64,000 nucleotides of DNA from GCA-2748575 sp965222725. Lineage in GTDB: Bacteria > Pseudomonadota > Gammaproteobacteria > Pseudomonadales > Ketobacteraceae. Every line of letters starts with the position of its first letter. Positions within the stretch are counted from its first letter, which is position 1. The position numbers and the translations under genes are program-made. Positions 32,957 to 41,133 of this stretch are shown here, in pieces. The stretch covers positions 2,790,001 to 2,854,000 of the forward strand of contig OZ244969.1 of the NCBI GenBank assembly GCA_965222725.1, given 5' to 3'. The notes beneath the pieces are model-generated. The model was not told the DNA's origin and did not search any database. It saw only the letters and a program-made list of their open reading frames with translations.

Positions 32957-33454
32957 ATGGGAATCCGTTTTAATCATATGGAACTAACCGTACCCCCCGG
33001 CATGTTGAAAAAAGAAAAGCAGAACATTATTGATTTTTACAGCGGCTGCTTTGGGTTTACCTGCATAGAAGTGCCCATGGTGGAGATTGATGTGTCTGAT
33101 AAATTTCTTATCAGTACTGATCCCGAATTCAGTCAGTTTTTCTTTCTGGCGGAAGATCCCAAATACCTGAAACCCGACAGTTATGATCATATCGGTTTCT
33201 TGATGGATACCTGGAACGAAGTGGATGACACCTTTGAAAAAGTTAAAGAGTTTCAAAAGCGCGATCCGCGGGTGGAGATCACGCACACTTTTGAGGATGA
33301 CTTTGAAGCCGGCCCGGTATTCACACACTTTTATTACTTCCGGTATTTATTGCCGATCTGGATTGATGTGCAGTTCATTCAGTGGAAAGAGGGCATGAAG
33401 CCACAAAAGCAGTGGGTTTACACCGAGCAGGAAAAGATCGCGAAAACTGCCTGA
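32957..33454 (+). CDS. VOC (glyoxalase-fold) family protein
   Basis: The 165-residue protein opens with IRFNHMELTVPPG and a helix KQNIIDFYSGCFGFTCIEV, as in the beta-alpha-beta-beta-beta modules of the vicinal oxygen chelate superfamily. SYDHIGFLMDTWNEVDDTFEKV supplies the second-module His. VOC proteins include lyases, dioxygenases and isomerases; the metal ligands cannot all be assigned here. It has GGAGAC upstream, follows the twin operator and is 33 bases before the P450 gene, so a role in the same oxidation pathway is likely. Confidence 0.8.
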   Translation: MGIRFNHMELTVPPGMLKKEKQNIIDFYSGCFGFTCIEVPMVEIDVSDKFLISTDPEFSQFFFLAEDPKYLKPDSYDHIGFLMDTWNEVDDTFEKVKEFQKRDPRVEITHTFEDDFEAGPVFTHFYYFRYLLPIWIDVQFIQWKEGMKPQKQWVYTEQEKIAKTA

Positions 33455-33487
33455 TCCACTCACATCCGGACACAAGAGGGCAATACG

Positions 33488-34990
33488 ATGGATTATTCAA
33501 AGCTGCCACCGATTCCAAAGGAAAGCAAAATCAAGCAGGCCCTGGGCCTGGGTATTGGCATCTGGGACTATTTCGATGAAAAGGAAAAAGAACTGGGCGA
33601 CACCTACACCCTGACGTTTCCCGGTCAGGACCCCATGGTGTGGACATCCGATCCGAAAATGCTGGTGGATATTCTCAAGCTGCAACGCCACCAGATTGAC
33701 GGCAGCAAAGTTCAGCTGCCATTCGATCTGGGTGAAGCCAATCTGGTGTTCTCCAATAATGAAGCACACCATGATGCCCGCAAACTATTGATTCCACAGT
33801 TTGCCGGAAACCTGCTAAAAAACCGTGCTCAAATGATGTATGAAATCACCAATGAGCATATCAACCGCTGGCAGGTGGGGGATCAATTTGATGCCCCGCG
33901 ATTAGTTGGCGACATTACCATGGACATTACCTGCGCCACGCTGTTTAACCTGCGGAGTGGTGAGCGCAAGGATCGTTATAAGGAATTAATGCTGGGCTGG
34001 ATTATGGAAGCCAACAGCAATATCAATTTCACGCTGGCGTCTATGGTGGGGGCTACCCGGTTCCGGCGATTTCTGAACAAGCAATATGTGGAACGTTCCG
34101 AAAAAGGCAAAATGGGAAATGGCAAGAAAGGTCTGCTGCCCTGGAAGCGCAGTGTGGATCTTAAAGTACAGCTGGCCGCCATGTTGCGCGAAGATATTGA
34201 AGATATTCGTTCCCGTATGGATGAATCGGAAAGCCATACCCTGTCTTATCTGGCCCGTACCCGTGATGCCGATGGCAATCTGCTGCCCATGGAAAAAGTG
34301 ATTTCCGAAGTGTACGGTTTAATGATTGGCGGCCATGAAACCAGTGCGGCAACGGCTTCCTGGCTGATGATCTGGTTGCAGCAACGGCCGGATGTTAACC
34401 GCCGTATTCGCGAGGAGTTGCTGACTTTTATTGAGAAGGAAGGCGCCCATGATCCTTTGTTGGCGTCTGAGTTACCCTATATGACTGCCTGCCTGAACGA
34501 ATCCCAGCGTATAACACCCTCAGCGCCGGGCTACGTTCGCTGGCTGACGGAAGATACCAAAATCGGTGACTGGGTGATTCCCGGTGGTTGGGCGGTGCTA
34601 CCGAATATTTATGCCACTCACAGGCGCAAGGATATTTACGGTGAAGATGCCCTGGAGTTCAATCCGGATCGCTGGTTGCTGAAAGGCGGTGGTACCCGTT
34701 CCTACAAGCCCTATGAGTTTATGCCATTTGGTGGTGGGCGGCGGGCCTGTGTGGGTATGAGTCAGGCCAAGCAGCAATTGCGGGTAATCTTTTCCGAATT
34801 TGCGCGGCGGGTTGAATTCAGTTCGGAGTTTGAAGGCACAAACACACTGCCGCTTTCCCGCCTGATTGGCGGGCAGGTGGAGCCCAAGGATGGCGTGCCT
34901 GTTCAGGTAAAAGCAATCCGGCCACAGAATTATGGCTACCCTGCCAGTCTGAAAGAAGTTGCAACGCCGGCCATGGAGAAGGCCAGCTGA
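33488..34990 (+). CDS. Cytochrome P450
   Basis: Key motifs are present: the I-helix GLMIGGHETSAATA (residues 277-290), the E338-S-Q-R341 ExxR pair, and the haem loop F414 GGGRRA C421 VG. At 500 residues, with no membrane anchor, it is larger than typical soluble bacterial P450s (about 400-420). It resembles the CYP4/CYP110-like class that hydroxylates fatty acids, alkanes or terpenes. No ferredoxin or reductase gene is adjacent. It is co-transcribed with the VOC gene and followed by a hairpin. Confidence 0.96.
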   Translation: MDYSKLPPIPKESKIKQALGLGIGIWDYFDEKEKELGDTYTLTFPGQDPMVWTSDPKMLVDILKLQRHQIDGSKVQLPFDLGEANLVFSNNEAHHDARKLLIPQFAGNLLKNRAQMMYEITNEHINRWQVGDQFDAPRLVGDITMDITCATLFNLRSGERKDRYKELMLGWIMEANSNINFTLASMVGATRFRRFLNKQYVERSEKGKMGNGKKGLLPWKRSVDLKVQLAAMLREDIEDIRSRMDESESHTLSYLARTRDADGNLLPMEKVISEVYGLMIGGHETSAATASWLMIWLQQRPDVNRRIREELLTFIEKEGAHDPLLASELPYMTACLNESQRITPSAPGYVRWLTEDTKIGDWVIPGGWAVLPNIYATHRRKDIYGEDALEFNPDRWLLKGGGTRSYKPYEFMPFGGGRRACVGMSQAKQQLRVIFSEFARRVEFSSEFEGTNTLPLSRLIGGQVEPKDGVPVQVKAIRPQNYGYPASLKEVATPAMEKAS

Positions 34991-35023
34991 GCGACTGTGC
35001 ATGCAGCGAGTATGAATTTTGCA

Positions 35024-35062
35024 GCGCCAGACAGGGGATCACGCTGGCGCAGCAAGGTTTTT
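35024..35062 (+). terminator. Candidate terminator after P450 gene
   Basis: GCGCCAG (35024-35030) pairs with CTGGCGC (35044-35050) across a 13-base loop, followed eight bases later by TTTTT (35058-35062). The long loop and the gap before the T tract make it weaker than the others. Confidence 0.45.
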
Positions 35063-35117
35063 CCTGTGGGGCAGCGATGCTAGAATCCGGAGTCAGTCAA
35101 ATGAGTCGTAAATAACA

Positions 35118-35762
35118 GTGAACCCAATGAGAAAAGCCTTCTGGCAAGATGAAGAGCCGGCCAGCTCCCGCCGTGAGCGGCGCAAGCAGGAAATTCGCAA
35201 CAAGATAATTGAATCTGCGATCACCCTGTTTGAAGCCAAGGGAATCGAGGTCACCACCCTGGAAGATATTTGCGAAACTGCGGATATTTCCCGTCCCACT
35301 TTTTACAGCTATTACCCGTCAAAACAGGAACTGATTCTGGCGCTGGGGGAAAAGCTCTGGCTGAATGTGGCCAGCGAAGTCACCCGCAAAGCCATTGCCA
35401 AAGATGACTCCACCCGGGATTATGTGGAGTCTTTTCTGAAAGTGACCCGCCAGGAAATTGCCCGCTACGGACGCCTGGAGCGTGAACTGGTTCGTCACAG
35501 CATGAATCAGGAAACCGGGGATACCAGTCGTAATTCCACTATGCTGAAAACCATGACGCAGCTCTTCGCCACCGTATACAGTGAAGGCCGAAAGCGCGGT
35601 GATATCGGCAACCGTTTCCCGGTGGATTTTCTTGCGGAGGCATCCATGGGGTGCATATCATCGGTCATGATGAACTGGGCGTTCGACGAGAGCTACCCGG
35701 TGGAGCGGCGTTTGAAGCAAACGTCGGATCTGATTATTGCCATGCTGGCGCTGGAAAAATAA
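35118..35762 (+). CDS. TetR-family transcriptional regulator
   Basis: After a basic stretch (SSRRERRKQEIRNKII) comes LFEAKGIEVTTLEDICET, then ADISRPTFYSYYPSKQELI, a standard TetR HTH. The C-terminal region is helical with RLKQTSDLIIAMLALEK at the end. GTG 35118 and ATG 35127 are both possible starts and neither has a clear ribosome site. It follows the P450 gene by 127 bases and precedes the SRPBCC gene by 18, so it is a candidate regulator of this cluster. Confidence 0.9.
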   Translation: MNPMRKAFWQDEEPASSRRERRKQEIRNKIIESAITLFEAKGIEVTTLEDICETADISRPTFYSYYPSKQELILALGEKLWLNVASEVTRKAIAKDDSTRDYVESFLKVTRQEIARYGRLERELVRHSMNQETGDTSRNSTMLKTMTQLFATVYSEGRKRGDIGNRFPVDFLAEASMGCISSVMMNWAFDESYPVERRLKQTSDLIIAMLALEK

Positions 35763-35780
35763 TTCGAGAGGGGGGAACCC

Positions 35781-36281
35781 GTGAGCGAAGTCAGTTATCA
35801 ACTGGTCATGAACATTCCCAGGGCGGAAGCCTGGGAGCGTTTGCGGGATTTGTCTCTGGCACATCATTATGTGCCGGGCATTGTGAATACCGAAATCACC
35901 ACCGATCAGAAAGAGGGAGTGGGTGCCAGCCGCAAGGTATATCAGTCTGCCAGCCGTTACCTGGAAGAAACAGTGACCCAGTGGAATGACGGCAGCGGTT
36001 TTACCATCCGTCTTCATAAAGGGGAAAAGGACGCACCTTTTAAAAATGCCTTTTTTCGTTACGAACTGAAAGATGCTGCTCACGGCAAAACCCGCTTGCT
36101 CGTCACCATGGGCTATAAACCACCGTTGGGGGGATTGGGAACCTTGCTGGATAAGGCGTTGTTAAAGCATATTATCGGCAAGGCAATCCGCGATGTAGCG
36201 CTGAGCATGAAGCTGTTTTACGAATCCGGCAAACCCACGGAAAAAGCCGATCTGAAATCCCTGAAGCAATCGCAGGCCTGA
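35781..36281 (+). CDS. SRPBCC (START-like) ligand-binding protein
   Basis: The 166-residue protein shows the helix-grip pattern of polyketide-cyclase and Coq10-like proteins: SYQLVMNIPRAEAWERLRDL, then a HHYVPGIVNTEI strand, YLEETVTQWNDG and a C-terminal helix (IIGKAIRDVALSMKLFYESG). Such proteins bind hydrophobic small molecules. The GTG start has GAGGGGGG just upstream. Close linkage to a TetR gene and the P450 operon suggests a shared lipid or terpenoid-like compound. Confidence 0.8.
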   Translation: MSEVSYQLVMNIPRAEAWERLRDLSLAHHYVPGIVNTEITTDQKEGVGASRKVYQSASRYLEETVTQWNDGSGFTIRLHKGEKDAPFKNAFFRYELKDAAHGKTRLLVTMGYKPPLGGLGTLLDKALLKHIIGKAIRDVALSMKLFYESGKPTEKADLKSLKQSQA

Positions 36282-36448
36282 GAGGTTTGACGCCTGGCAA
36301 AACGGCTGTACTGTGCAACCAAAACAGATAGCGGGATGACGTTCAGAAGATGTACTGGAAAAATAGTGGCCTGGGGAGAAAACCATCGGCCGGGATGTGT
36401 AACACTGAGAGTGAGTCGTCAGTGGTTGCCCGACCGGGTTCTGGAATA

Positions 36449-36535
36449 TGGTGCCGAGGAGAGGACTTGAACCTCCACGGGGTTGCCCCCACTAGCACCT
36501 GAAGCTAGCGTGTCTACCAATTTCACCACCTCGGC
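36449..36535 (-). tRNA. tRNA-Leu(CAG)
   Basis: Read on the minus strand, GCCGAGG (36535-36529) pairs with CCTCGGC to form the acceptor stem, followed by discriminator A and encoded CCA ending at 36449. The anticodon arm is CTAGC-TTCAGGT-GCTAG, giving anticodon CAG, which reads CUG. A long variable arm (GGGGGCAACCCC) and the T arm GGTTCAAGTCC support a class II tRNA-Leu. It appears complete and was not used by the prophage. Confidence 0.96.
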
Positions 36536-37054
36536 AGGTCGTGAGTGTCTCAACGATTTGAGAACGCGAATTCTAGAGGAACGAGTCTCCATGTCAATGT
36601 TTTTGAGAGAAAAATTTCAGTTGTTTTACAGGATAGCGGGTTTCAGTTCGGTACTGGCCAACTGAACCAATTGAAGGCTCAGGCCTTGATGGCAGTGTCT
36701 GGATTCAGGCTGACTTGCCCAAGCCAAGCATAAGGCCAAACATAAGCCAAAAAACTGCTGTCAGGAAAAAAATACGGCGCCAATCCACTGCAACTTACCA
36801 AATGGTTTCAGCCAAACCGAAGGCAGTAACTGCATATTTATAGATTTGAATTATTCTGAGGGTAATAAATATTTCTAACCGTGAATGTGTGTGTTTACAG
36901 ATGATTGATAAATATACTATTTTTCCAATTCTTTATTGCGTCCCCCGGGCAGAACAGGTAAATTTGCCGGGCTTTTGAGTTGGGGGCTGACGCGAATCCC
37001 GTGCTAACCCATAATGTACCAGCGAGTTGACAGCAGACTTAAGGTGTCTTTGGC
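36536..37054. other. Intergenic region before oadG; no gene seen
   Basis: About 520 bases without a credible gene. Short frames near 36,483-36,733 overlap the tRNA or lack ribosome sites. The stretch 36,830-36,935 is AT-rich and contains TATACT (36913-36918) that could be a -10, with TTTACA (36894-36899) too close for a standard -35. It probably carries the tRNA-Leu promoter (left part) and the oad promoter (right part). Confidence 0.5.
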
Positions 37055-37303
37055 ATGAACCACTTACTTTCGGAAGGCCTCAGTCTCATGCTTTTGGGAA
37101 TGGGGGCGGTGTTTGTATTTTTGACACTGCTGGTATTTACCACCACTTTCATGTCCAGGATGGTGGCGAGGTTTGCTCCCACCCCTTCACCCGTGCCCGC
37201 AGCGGCACCGTCTGCCACTCCGGCAGCAACATCAGAAGACAATCAGCAATTGCTGGCTGTTATCACGGCCGCGATTCACAAACACCGTTCGCGCCAAAAG
37301 TAA
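37055..37303 (+). CDS. oadG: Oxaloacetate decarboxylase gamma subunit
   Basis: The gamma subunit is a small membrane protein that holds the alpha and beta subunits together. Residues 7-34 form one membrane helix (GLSLMLLGMGAVFVFLTLLV), followed by a Pro/Ala-rich linker (PTPSPVPAAAP) and a basic tail ending KHRSRQK. The typical C-terminal histidines that bind zinc are reduced to one (IHKH). At 82 residues it is of normal size. It is first in the operon oadG-oadA-oadB. Confidence 0.88.
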   Translation: MNHLLSEGLSLMLLGMGAVFVFLTLLVFTTTFMSRMVARFAPTPSPVPAAAPSATPAATSEDNQQLLAVITAAIHKHRSRQK

Positions 37304-37345
37304 CGAACGGTTCCTGACGCACACTTTACAATAAGGCCATGAACC

Positions 37346-39145
37346 ATGAGTGAGGCTAAACAACCTTTGGGTATTACGGATGTTGTGCTCCGTGATGCTC
37401 ACCAGTCCCTGTTCGCCACCCGTTTACGTATCGATGACATGCTCCCCATTGCCGAGAAGCTGGATAAAGTGGGCTTCTGGTCTCTGGAATCCTGGGGCGG
37501 TGCCACCTTCGATGCCTGTATCCGTTATCTGGGTGAAGATCCCTGGGAACGCATTCGCCGTTTGAAAGCGGCCATGCCCAATACGCCTCAACAAATGCTG
37601 CTTCGTGGTCAGAACCTGCTGGGTTACCGCCATTATGCGGACGACCTGGTGGAAAAGTTCGTTGAGCGGGCGGCGGTGAACGGCGTGGACGTGTTCCGCG
37701 TGTTCGATGCCATGAACGATCCCCGCAATCTCGAAACCGCGATTAAAGCAGTCCTGAAACAGGACAAACACGCCCAGGGCACTATTGCCTATACGGTCAG
37801 CCCAGTACACACCATCGATATGTGGGTGGACATGGCAAAGCAGATTGAGGACATGGGCGCCCAGTCCCTCTGCATTAAAGACATGGCCGGCTTGCTGAAA
37901 CCTTACGTGGGCTATGAGCTGGTCACCCGGCTGAAGAAGGCCCTGGATATTCCTATCCATATGCAGTGCCACGCTACCACCGGCCTGTCCACTGCCACGA
38001 TTCTGAAAACCGTGGAAGCCGGTATCGATAACGTGGATACCTCGATTTCCTCCATGAGTATGACCTACGGCCATTCCCCGACGGAATCCGTGGTGGCCAT
38101 TCTGGAAGGCACCGACCGCGACACCGGTCTGGATATCCATCTGCTGGAAGAAATTGCCGGCTACTTCCGGGAAGTCCGCAAAAAATACGCGAAGTTTGAA
38201 GGCGCCCTGCGCGGCGTGGATTCCCGCATTCTGGTGGCGCAGGTGCCCGGCGGCATGCTCACCAATATGGAGGGCCAGCTGAAAGAGCAGGGTGCCGCCG
38301 ACAAGCTGGATCAGGTGCTGGAAGAAATTCCCCGGGTGCGCAAAGACCTGGGTTATATCCCGCTGGTAACACCCACCTCGCAGATTGTGGGTACCCAGGC
38401 CGTGCTGAACGTGCTCACCGGTGAGCGTTATAAATCCATTTCCAAGGAAACGGCCGGTGTGCTCAAAGGTGAATACGGTGCAGCGCCCGCAGCCTTTAAT
38501 AAAGAGCTGCAGGCCCGGGTGCTGGAAGGGAAAGAACAGGTTACCTGCCGGCCTGCCGACCTGCTGGAAGATGAGTTGGACCATATCACCGCCGAGCTGA
38601 AAAAACTGGCCAGTGAAAAATCCATCAAGCTGGCGGATGCTGAAGTGGATGATGTACTGACTTATGCACTCTTCCCGCAGATTGGTCTGAAATTTCTGGA
38701 AAACCGCGGTAATCCGGATGCCTTTGAACCGGTGCCAACCGGTGAGGAAACCAAGGCTGCTGCCGCCAGGCCGGCTGCTGCGAAAACGGCCGGCAAAGCG
38801 GAAGTGTATACAGTGACCGTTTCCGGACAAAGTTATGTGGTTCAGGTAGCCGAAGGCGGTGATATCAGCTCGGTAACGCCTGCAGCCGCAGCGCCCGCCC
38901 CATCAGCGGCACCGGCTGCGCCCACCGGTGGTGGTGAGCCGGTGACTGCCCCGCTGGCCGGTAATATCTTCAAAGTGAAGGTAAAAGCCGGCGATCAGGT
39001 GCAGGAAGGCGATGTCATTATTGTGCTGGAAGCCATGAAAATGGAAACCGAAGTACGCGCAGCCCGCTCCGGCACCGTGGGGCAGGTGGCTGTTAAACCC
39101 GGTGATTCAGTGGCAGTGGGCGATACGCTGTTAACCATCGCTTAA
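37346..39145 (+). CDS. oadA: Oxaloacetate decarboxylase alpha subunit (biotin carboxyltransferase)
   Basis: This subunit transfers the carboxyl of oxaloacetate to biotin. The TIM barrel begins DVVLRDAHQSLFATRLR with the metal Asp, followed by RVFDAMNDPRN and HMQCHATTG-like metal histidines. A PYC/OADA linker domain (TPTSQIVGTQAVLNV) follows. After a Pro/Ala-rich hinge, a biotinyl domain carries EAMKMETEV with the biotin lysine near residue 565. At 599 residues it is full length. It follows oadG by 42 bases and precedes oadB by 14. Confidence 0.97.
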   Translation: MSEAKQPLGITDVVLRDAHQSLFATRLRIDDMLPIAEKLDKVGFWSLESWGGATFDACIRYLGEDPWERIRRLKAAMPNTPQQMLLRGQNLLGYRHYADDLVEKFVERAAVNGVDVFRVFDAMNDPRNLETAIKAVLKQDKHAQGTIAYTVSPVHTIDMWVDMAKQIEDMGAQSLCIKDMAGLLKPYVGYELVTRLKKALDIPIHMQCHATTGLSTATILKTVEAGIDNVDTSISSMSMTYGHSPTESVVAILEGTDRDTGLDIHLLEEIAGYFREVRKKYAKFEGALRGVDSRILVAQVPGGMLTNMEGQLKEQGAADKLDQVLEEIPRVRKDLGYIPLVTPTSQIVGTQAVLNVLTGERYKSISKETAGVLKGEYGAAPAAFNKELQARVLEGKEQVTCRPADLLEDELDHITAELKKLASEKSIKLADAEVDDVLTYALFPQIGLKFLENRGNPDAFEPVPTGEETKAAAARPAAAKTAGKAEVYTVTVSGQSYVVQVAEGGDISSVTPAAAAPAPSAAPAAPTGGGEPVTAPLAGNIFKVKVKAGDQVQEGDVIIVLEAMKMETEVRAARSGTVGQVAVKPGDSVAVGDTLLTIA

Positions 39146-39159
39146 GCTGAGGTTGTTTC

Positions 39160-40461
39160 ATGGATAAGTTACTGAATCTCTGGCACAGCACCGGCCTGTA
39201 TCATATGGAGCCCGGTGAACTGGTCATGATCGCAGTGGGCTTTTTGCTGTTGTGGCTCGCTATCCGGAAAAAGTTCGAGCCGCTGTTGCTGGTACCCATT
39301 GGCTTTGGGGGTATTCTGGCCAATATTCCCGTGGCCGGACTGGCGGAGTCGGCTGTCAGCCATGCCTTGCAATACGATCCCACGGTGGGGTTGCAGATCA
39401 AATCCATGCTGGGGCTGGATCCGGATACGGCTATTAAAGCGGTCAAGCAGGCCTTCTATAACGCAGCACCGGATGTGCGTTCCCAGGTTGATTTTGTTGC
39501 CAAACAGGCAGGCCACGCCGATGGCATTCTCTACCTGATTTACACCGTTGGGCTTACCACCGGTCTGTTTCCCTTGCTGATATTCATGGGTGTAGGTGCC
39601 ATGACGGACTTTGGTCCGTTGCTGGCCAATCCAAAAACCCTGTTGCTGGGGGCAGCGGCGCAATTTGGTATCTTTGCCGCTCTGCTGGGTGCAGTGGGGC
39701 TGACGGTGCTGAATATCGGTGTGGATTTCAGCCTGGCAGATGCCGCCGCTATCGGTATTATCGGTGGTGCCGACGGGCCTACGGCTATCTACGTAGCCAC
39801 CAAGTTGTCGCCGGAGTTACTGGGGGCAATCGCGGTGGCGGCATACTCCTATATGGCGCTGGTACCCATGATTCAGCCGCCCATTATGAAAGCTCTCACC
39901 ACCGAGGAAGAGCGTAAAATCAAAATGGAACAGTTGCGCCCGGTATCCCAGGTGGAAAAGATTATCTTTCCCCTGTTGTTGCTGGTGCTGGTGGCTTTGC
40001 TGTTGCCGGATGCAGCGCCACTGCTGGGCATGTTCTGCTTCGGGAACCTGATGCGTGAATGTGGTGTGGTGGATCGTTTGAGTGATACCGCTCAGAACGC
40101 CCTCATTAATATCGTCACTATTGGCTTAGGCTTGGCCGTAGGCTCCAAGCTCAGTGCGAATTCTTTTCTGGTGGCGGAAACCCTGGGGATACTGATCCTG
40201 GGCATGGTGGCCTTTTGCATCGGTACCGCCACGGGTGTGCTGATGGCCAAGCTGATGAACAGGCTGTCCAAGCAGGCAATTAATCCGTTGATTGGTGCGG
40301 CCGGCGTTTCCGCTGTACCCATGGCGGCCCGGGTGGCCAACAAAGTGGGCCTGGATGCCAATCCCCAGAACTTCCTTTTAATGCACGCCATGGGGCCCAA
40401 TGTGGCAGGTGTTATCGGTTCGGCGGTGGCAGCGGGTATTCTGCTGAATTATGTGGGCTAG
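39160..40461 (+). CDS. oadB: Sodium-pump decarboxylase beta subunit
   Basis: OadB decarboxylates carboxybiotin and exports sodium. The 433-residue protein has about nine membrane segments. The conserved region GIIGGADGPTAIYVATKLSP carries the essential aspartate, and the late GAAGVSAVPMAARV and MHAMGPNVAGVIGSA segments are family hallmarks. The N-terminal part (residues 1-45) is amphipathic. It is the last gene of the operon and is followed by a bidirectional terminator. Confidence 0.97.
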   Translation: MDKLLNLWHSTGLYHMEPGELVMIAVGFLLLWLAIRKKFEPLLLVPIGFGGILANIPVAGLAESAVSHALQYDPTVGLQIKSMLGLDPDTAIKAVKQAFYNAAPDVRSQVDFVAKQAGHADGILYLIYTVGLTTGLFPLLIFMGVGAMTDFGPLLANPKTLLLGAAAQFGIFAALLGAVGLTVLNIGVDFSLADAAAIGIIGGADGPTAIYVATKLSPELLGAIAVAAYSYMALVPMIQPPIMKALTTEEERKIKMEQLRPVSQVEKIIFPLLLLVLVALLLPDAAPLLGMFCFGNLMRECGVVDRLSDTAQNALINIVTIGLGLAVGSKLSANSFLVAETLGILILGMVAFCIGTATGVLMAKLMNRLSKQAINPLIGAAGVSAVPMAARVANKVGLDANPQNFLLMHAMGPNVAGVIGSAVAAGILLNYVG

Positions 40462-40504
40462 GGGCTGGATAACGGGTAACCGGTTACCCCGAAAGTACAC
40501 CAAT

Positions 40505-40532
40505 AAAAAAGGCAGCCTTGGCTGCCTTTTTT
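40505..40532. terminator. Bidirectional terminator, oadB / unknown gene
   Basis: AAAAAAGGCAGCC-TT-GGCTGCCTTTTTT is a perfect hairpin with A and T tracts on either side. It can stop oadB transcripts and also transcripts of the converging minus-strand gene ending at 40561. Confidence 0.88.
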
Positions 40533-40560
40533 CATGTCCGGGTTTTATTGGGGATCAGTG

Positions 40561-40968
40561 TCAGATTTTTACCAGCCGGAAGCGTTGCGGATTCTTGCGC
40601 AGTTCTGCGGCCCGTTGCGCTCTTTTATCGTCCACCATTCTGCTGAGCATTTCCGCCACATAGCGGATGTCTTCACCCAGGGCTTCGGCGATAAATTCCG
40701 GGGAGTGGCCGATCATGAACAGGCATTCGATAAAGTGTTTGTGGTGCTGGGAGGTAACCAGACCAAAGTTAAAACAGGCGATTTTGCGCCGGCACTGCTC
40801 CGGCGGGCGGCCATTGGCGGGTTCCTGTTTCAGGGTGTAGAACTCGGAAGGAATTTCGTAAAAGTCGAGCAAATCAGCAACCTGCTGCCCCCGGGCCAGG
40901 TTAAATGACTGATCTTGCTGGATTTCTTCAAGCTCTATCAATAAATCTGTCAGTTCGTAATCGATCAT
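40561..40968 (-). CDS. Hypothetical cytosolic protein, 135 aa
   Basis: GGAGGT lies six bases before ATG 40968, which is preferred over in-frame codons further upstream. The product is acidic and helical at the N-terminus (DYELTDLLIELEEIQQDQ). It then contains CRRKIACFNFGLVTSQHHKHF, and ends with a basic helix (DDKRAQRAAELRKNPQRF). The GHSPEFIAEALGEDIRYVAEML segment resembles a helix-turn-helix. It may bind nucleic acid; no family is recognised. Confidence 0.65.
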   Translation of the reverse strand: MIDYELTDLLIELEEIQQDQSFNLARGQQVADLLDFYEIPSEFYTLKQEPANGRPPEQCRRKIACFNFGLVTSQHHKHFIECLFMIGHSPEFIAEALGEDIRYVAEMLSRMVDDKRAQRAAELRKNPQRFRLVKI

Positions 40969-41133
40969 GGTCATACCTCCATGATTCCCCTTGCTCAAGT
41001 GTGAATTGGTATTGTTATTGTGTGTTTCAAAATGTAACTGTGTCCGGCTAAGTTATCATATATTCCGTTTGAAGGAAGTAGTTTTCAATTAATTATAAAA
41101 AATATACTAATTAACTTAGTCTGCCGAAAATGG

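Noticed and set aside
37424..38830. 468-residue minus-strand frame opposite oadA
   Set aside because: His/Gln/Gly-rich composition typical of an antisense reading of a GC-biased gene; oadA is certain.
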